Shown: piece by piece, positions 63,335 to 64,000 of the stretch
Position numbering within the stretch: position 1 is the stretch's first letter
How the letters are laid out: each line of letters begins with the position of its first letter
Assembly (NCBI GenBank): GCA_030998225.1
Contig: JAPYXD010000737.1
Coordinates: forward strand, 3,410,001 to 3,474,000
Source: Diplolepis rosae
Taxonomy: Eukaryota > Arthropoda > Insecta > Hymenoptera > Diplolepididae
Direction of reading: 5' to 3'
DNA: 64,000 nucleotides
Notes under the pieces: generated by a model
Seen by the model: only the letters and a program-made list of their open reading frames with translations
Databases searched by the model: none
Told to the model about the DNA's origin: nothing
Made by a program: the position numbers and the translations under genes

Positions 63335-64000
63335 TTAAGTGCACAACTAAATTCCCGCTGTTTTTTTTCCATGAAAATGCAACTTTATTATGAAAAAATA
63401 GTTACAAATGAATCATTCAAAGTATTGCCCATCGTTAGCTACAACTTTTGCCCATCTTTCTGGTAGAGCTCGAATACCGTTACGATAAAAGTGTTCATCT
63501 TTTGAGGCTATCCACGAATTAAGTCATTTTTCGATGTCTTCATATGAGCGGAAATGCTGTTCAACCAGACCATGTGCCATCGACCGGAACAAGTAATAAT
63601 CGGACGGCGCAATATCTGGGGAATACGACGGGTGGGGTAGGACTTCCCATTTGGGCGTTTCCAGGTAGATTTTAACGGGTTTGGCAACGTGAGGCCGAGC
63701 GTTGTCATGATGTAGAATCACTTTTTCATGCCTCTGCTTGTATTGTGGACGTTTTTCTCGCAGTGCTCGACTCAAACGCATCAATTGTGTTCGATACCGT
63801 TCCCCAGTGATGGTTTCGTTCGGTTTTAACAGCTCACAATAAATAACATCAGCGTCTTCGAAGGTTTTTGGCCTTCCTTCACGCGGACGGACGTCAACAT
63901 CGAAATCACCACCTTTGAAGTGACGGAACTAATCACGGCGTGTTGTTTCACTTAGAGCAGCATCTCCGTAAACTTTTTGGAGCTCTCGATGCGCTTCAGC
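63335..64000 (-). pseudogene. Mariner element running off the window
   Basis: The end AAGTGCACAACTAAATTCCC is followed by minus-strand coding for the mariner catalytic core: KVILHHDNARPHVAKPVKIY and PSYSPDIAPSDYYLFRSMAH (63524-63784). The second and third catalytic Asp are present, making this the best-preserved mariner core in the window. A stop follows the EDIEK segment, and the upstream part is partly shifted. The rest lies beyond 64000. Confidence 0.8.

Overview
This window looks like repeat-rich DNA from an arthropod, most likely an insect nuclear genome. It is strongly AT-rich and full of remnants of Tc1/mariner, IS630-like, piggyBac, hAT and pogo/Tigger DNA transposons, MITEs, foldback elements, tRNA-derived SINE-like pieces and microsatellites. 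I cannot fix the order or species from sequence alone. I see no convincing complete host gene, only two weak candidates for host-like exons (about 4.27-4.41 kb and 15.45-16.03 kb).

The centrepiece is one very large, apparently young LTR retroelement at 23315-40737 (17,423 bp). Its two 854-bp LTRs differ at a single base that I could find and are flanked by a 4-bp target duplication (GTAC). It has a TATA box plus initiator, an 18-nt primer binding site matching tRNA-Gly, a polypurine tract, and a gag-pro-pol of Ty3/gypsy, errantivirus-like type (RT with YLDD, RNase H, DD35E integrase, GPY/F motif). Errantiviruses usually carry only one further gene, env. Here about 8 kb of extra plus-strand genes follow pol, in this order: a 93-aa CARD-domain-only protein; a 676-aa glycoprotein resembling chuvirus-type envelope proteins; a protein with two dsRNA-binding domains; a dsRNA-binding domain with a CCHC zinc knuckle reachable by a -1 shift on an A7 run; a second glycoprotein resembling the baculovirus F/errantivirus Env family; two small cysteine-rich proteins (one RING-like, one zinc-ribbon-like); and another dsRNA-binding-domain plus CCHC protein. 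Several of these ORFs start just after a good-looking 3' splice site, and a GTAAGT donor lies at the end of the 5' LTR. This suggests a set of spliced subgenomic mRNAs as in complex retroviruses. My inference is an endogenous retrovirus carrying a set of candidate anti-RNAi and anti-apoptosis accessory genes.

Left of the element: 1-1.08 kb is a decayed IS630/Tc1-mariner transposase; 1.17-3.85 kb is a composite inverted-repeat element with about 54 CTGT units; 5.83-6.53 kb is a piggyBac remnant; 7.2-7.9 kb is a mariner remnant duplicated at 20.8-21.6 kb; 11.17-14.06 kb is a non-autonomous hAT-like element (8-bp TSD) holding a nested TTAA MITE; 16.3-20.2 kb is a tandem plus inverted array; 22.4-23.2 kb is a Tc1 remnant.

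Right of the element: a tRNA-like palindrome (41.2 kb), two MITEs (42.2-44.0 kb), several mariner remnants (44.3, 46.7, 50.2-51.7, 53.1-54.1 and 63.3 kb to the edge), a Tc1 element with both ends (47.8-49.0 kb), a pogo/Tigger-like element with a nested foldback element (54.2-56.8 kb), a hAT transposase remnant (57.5-58.0 kb) and a piggyBac element with both ends but a broken transposase (60.76-63.27 kb).
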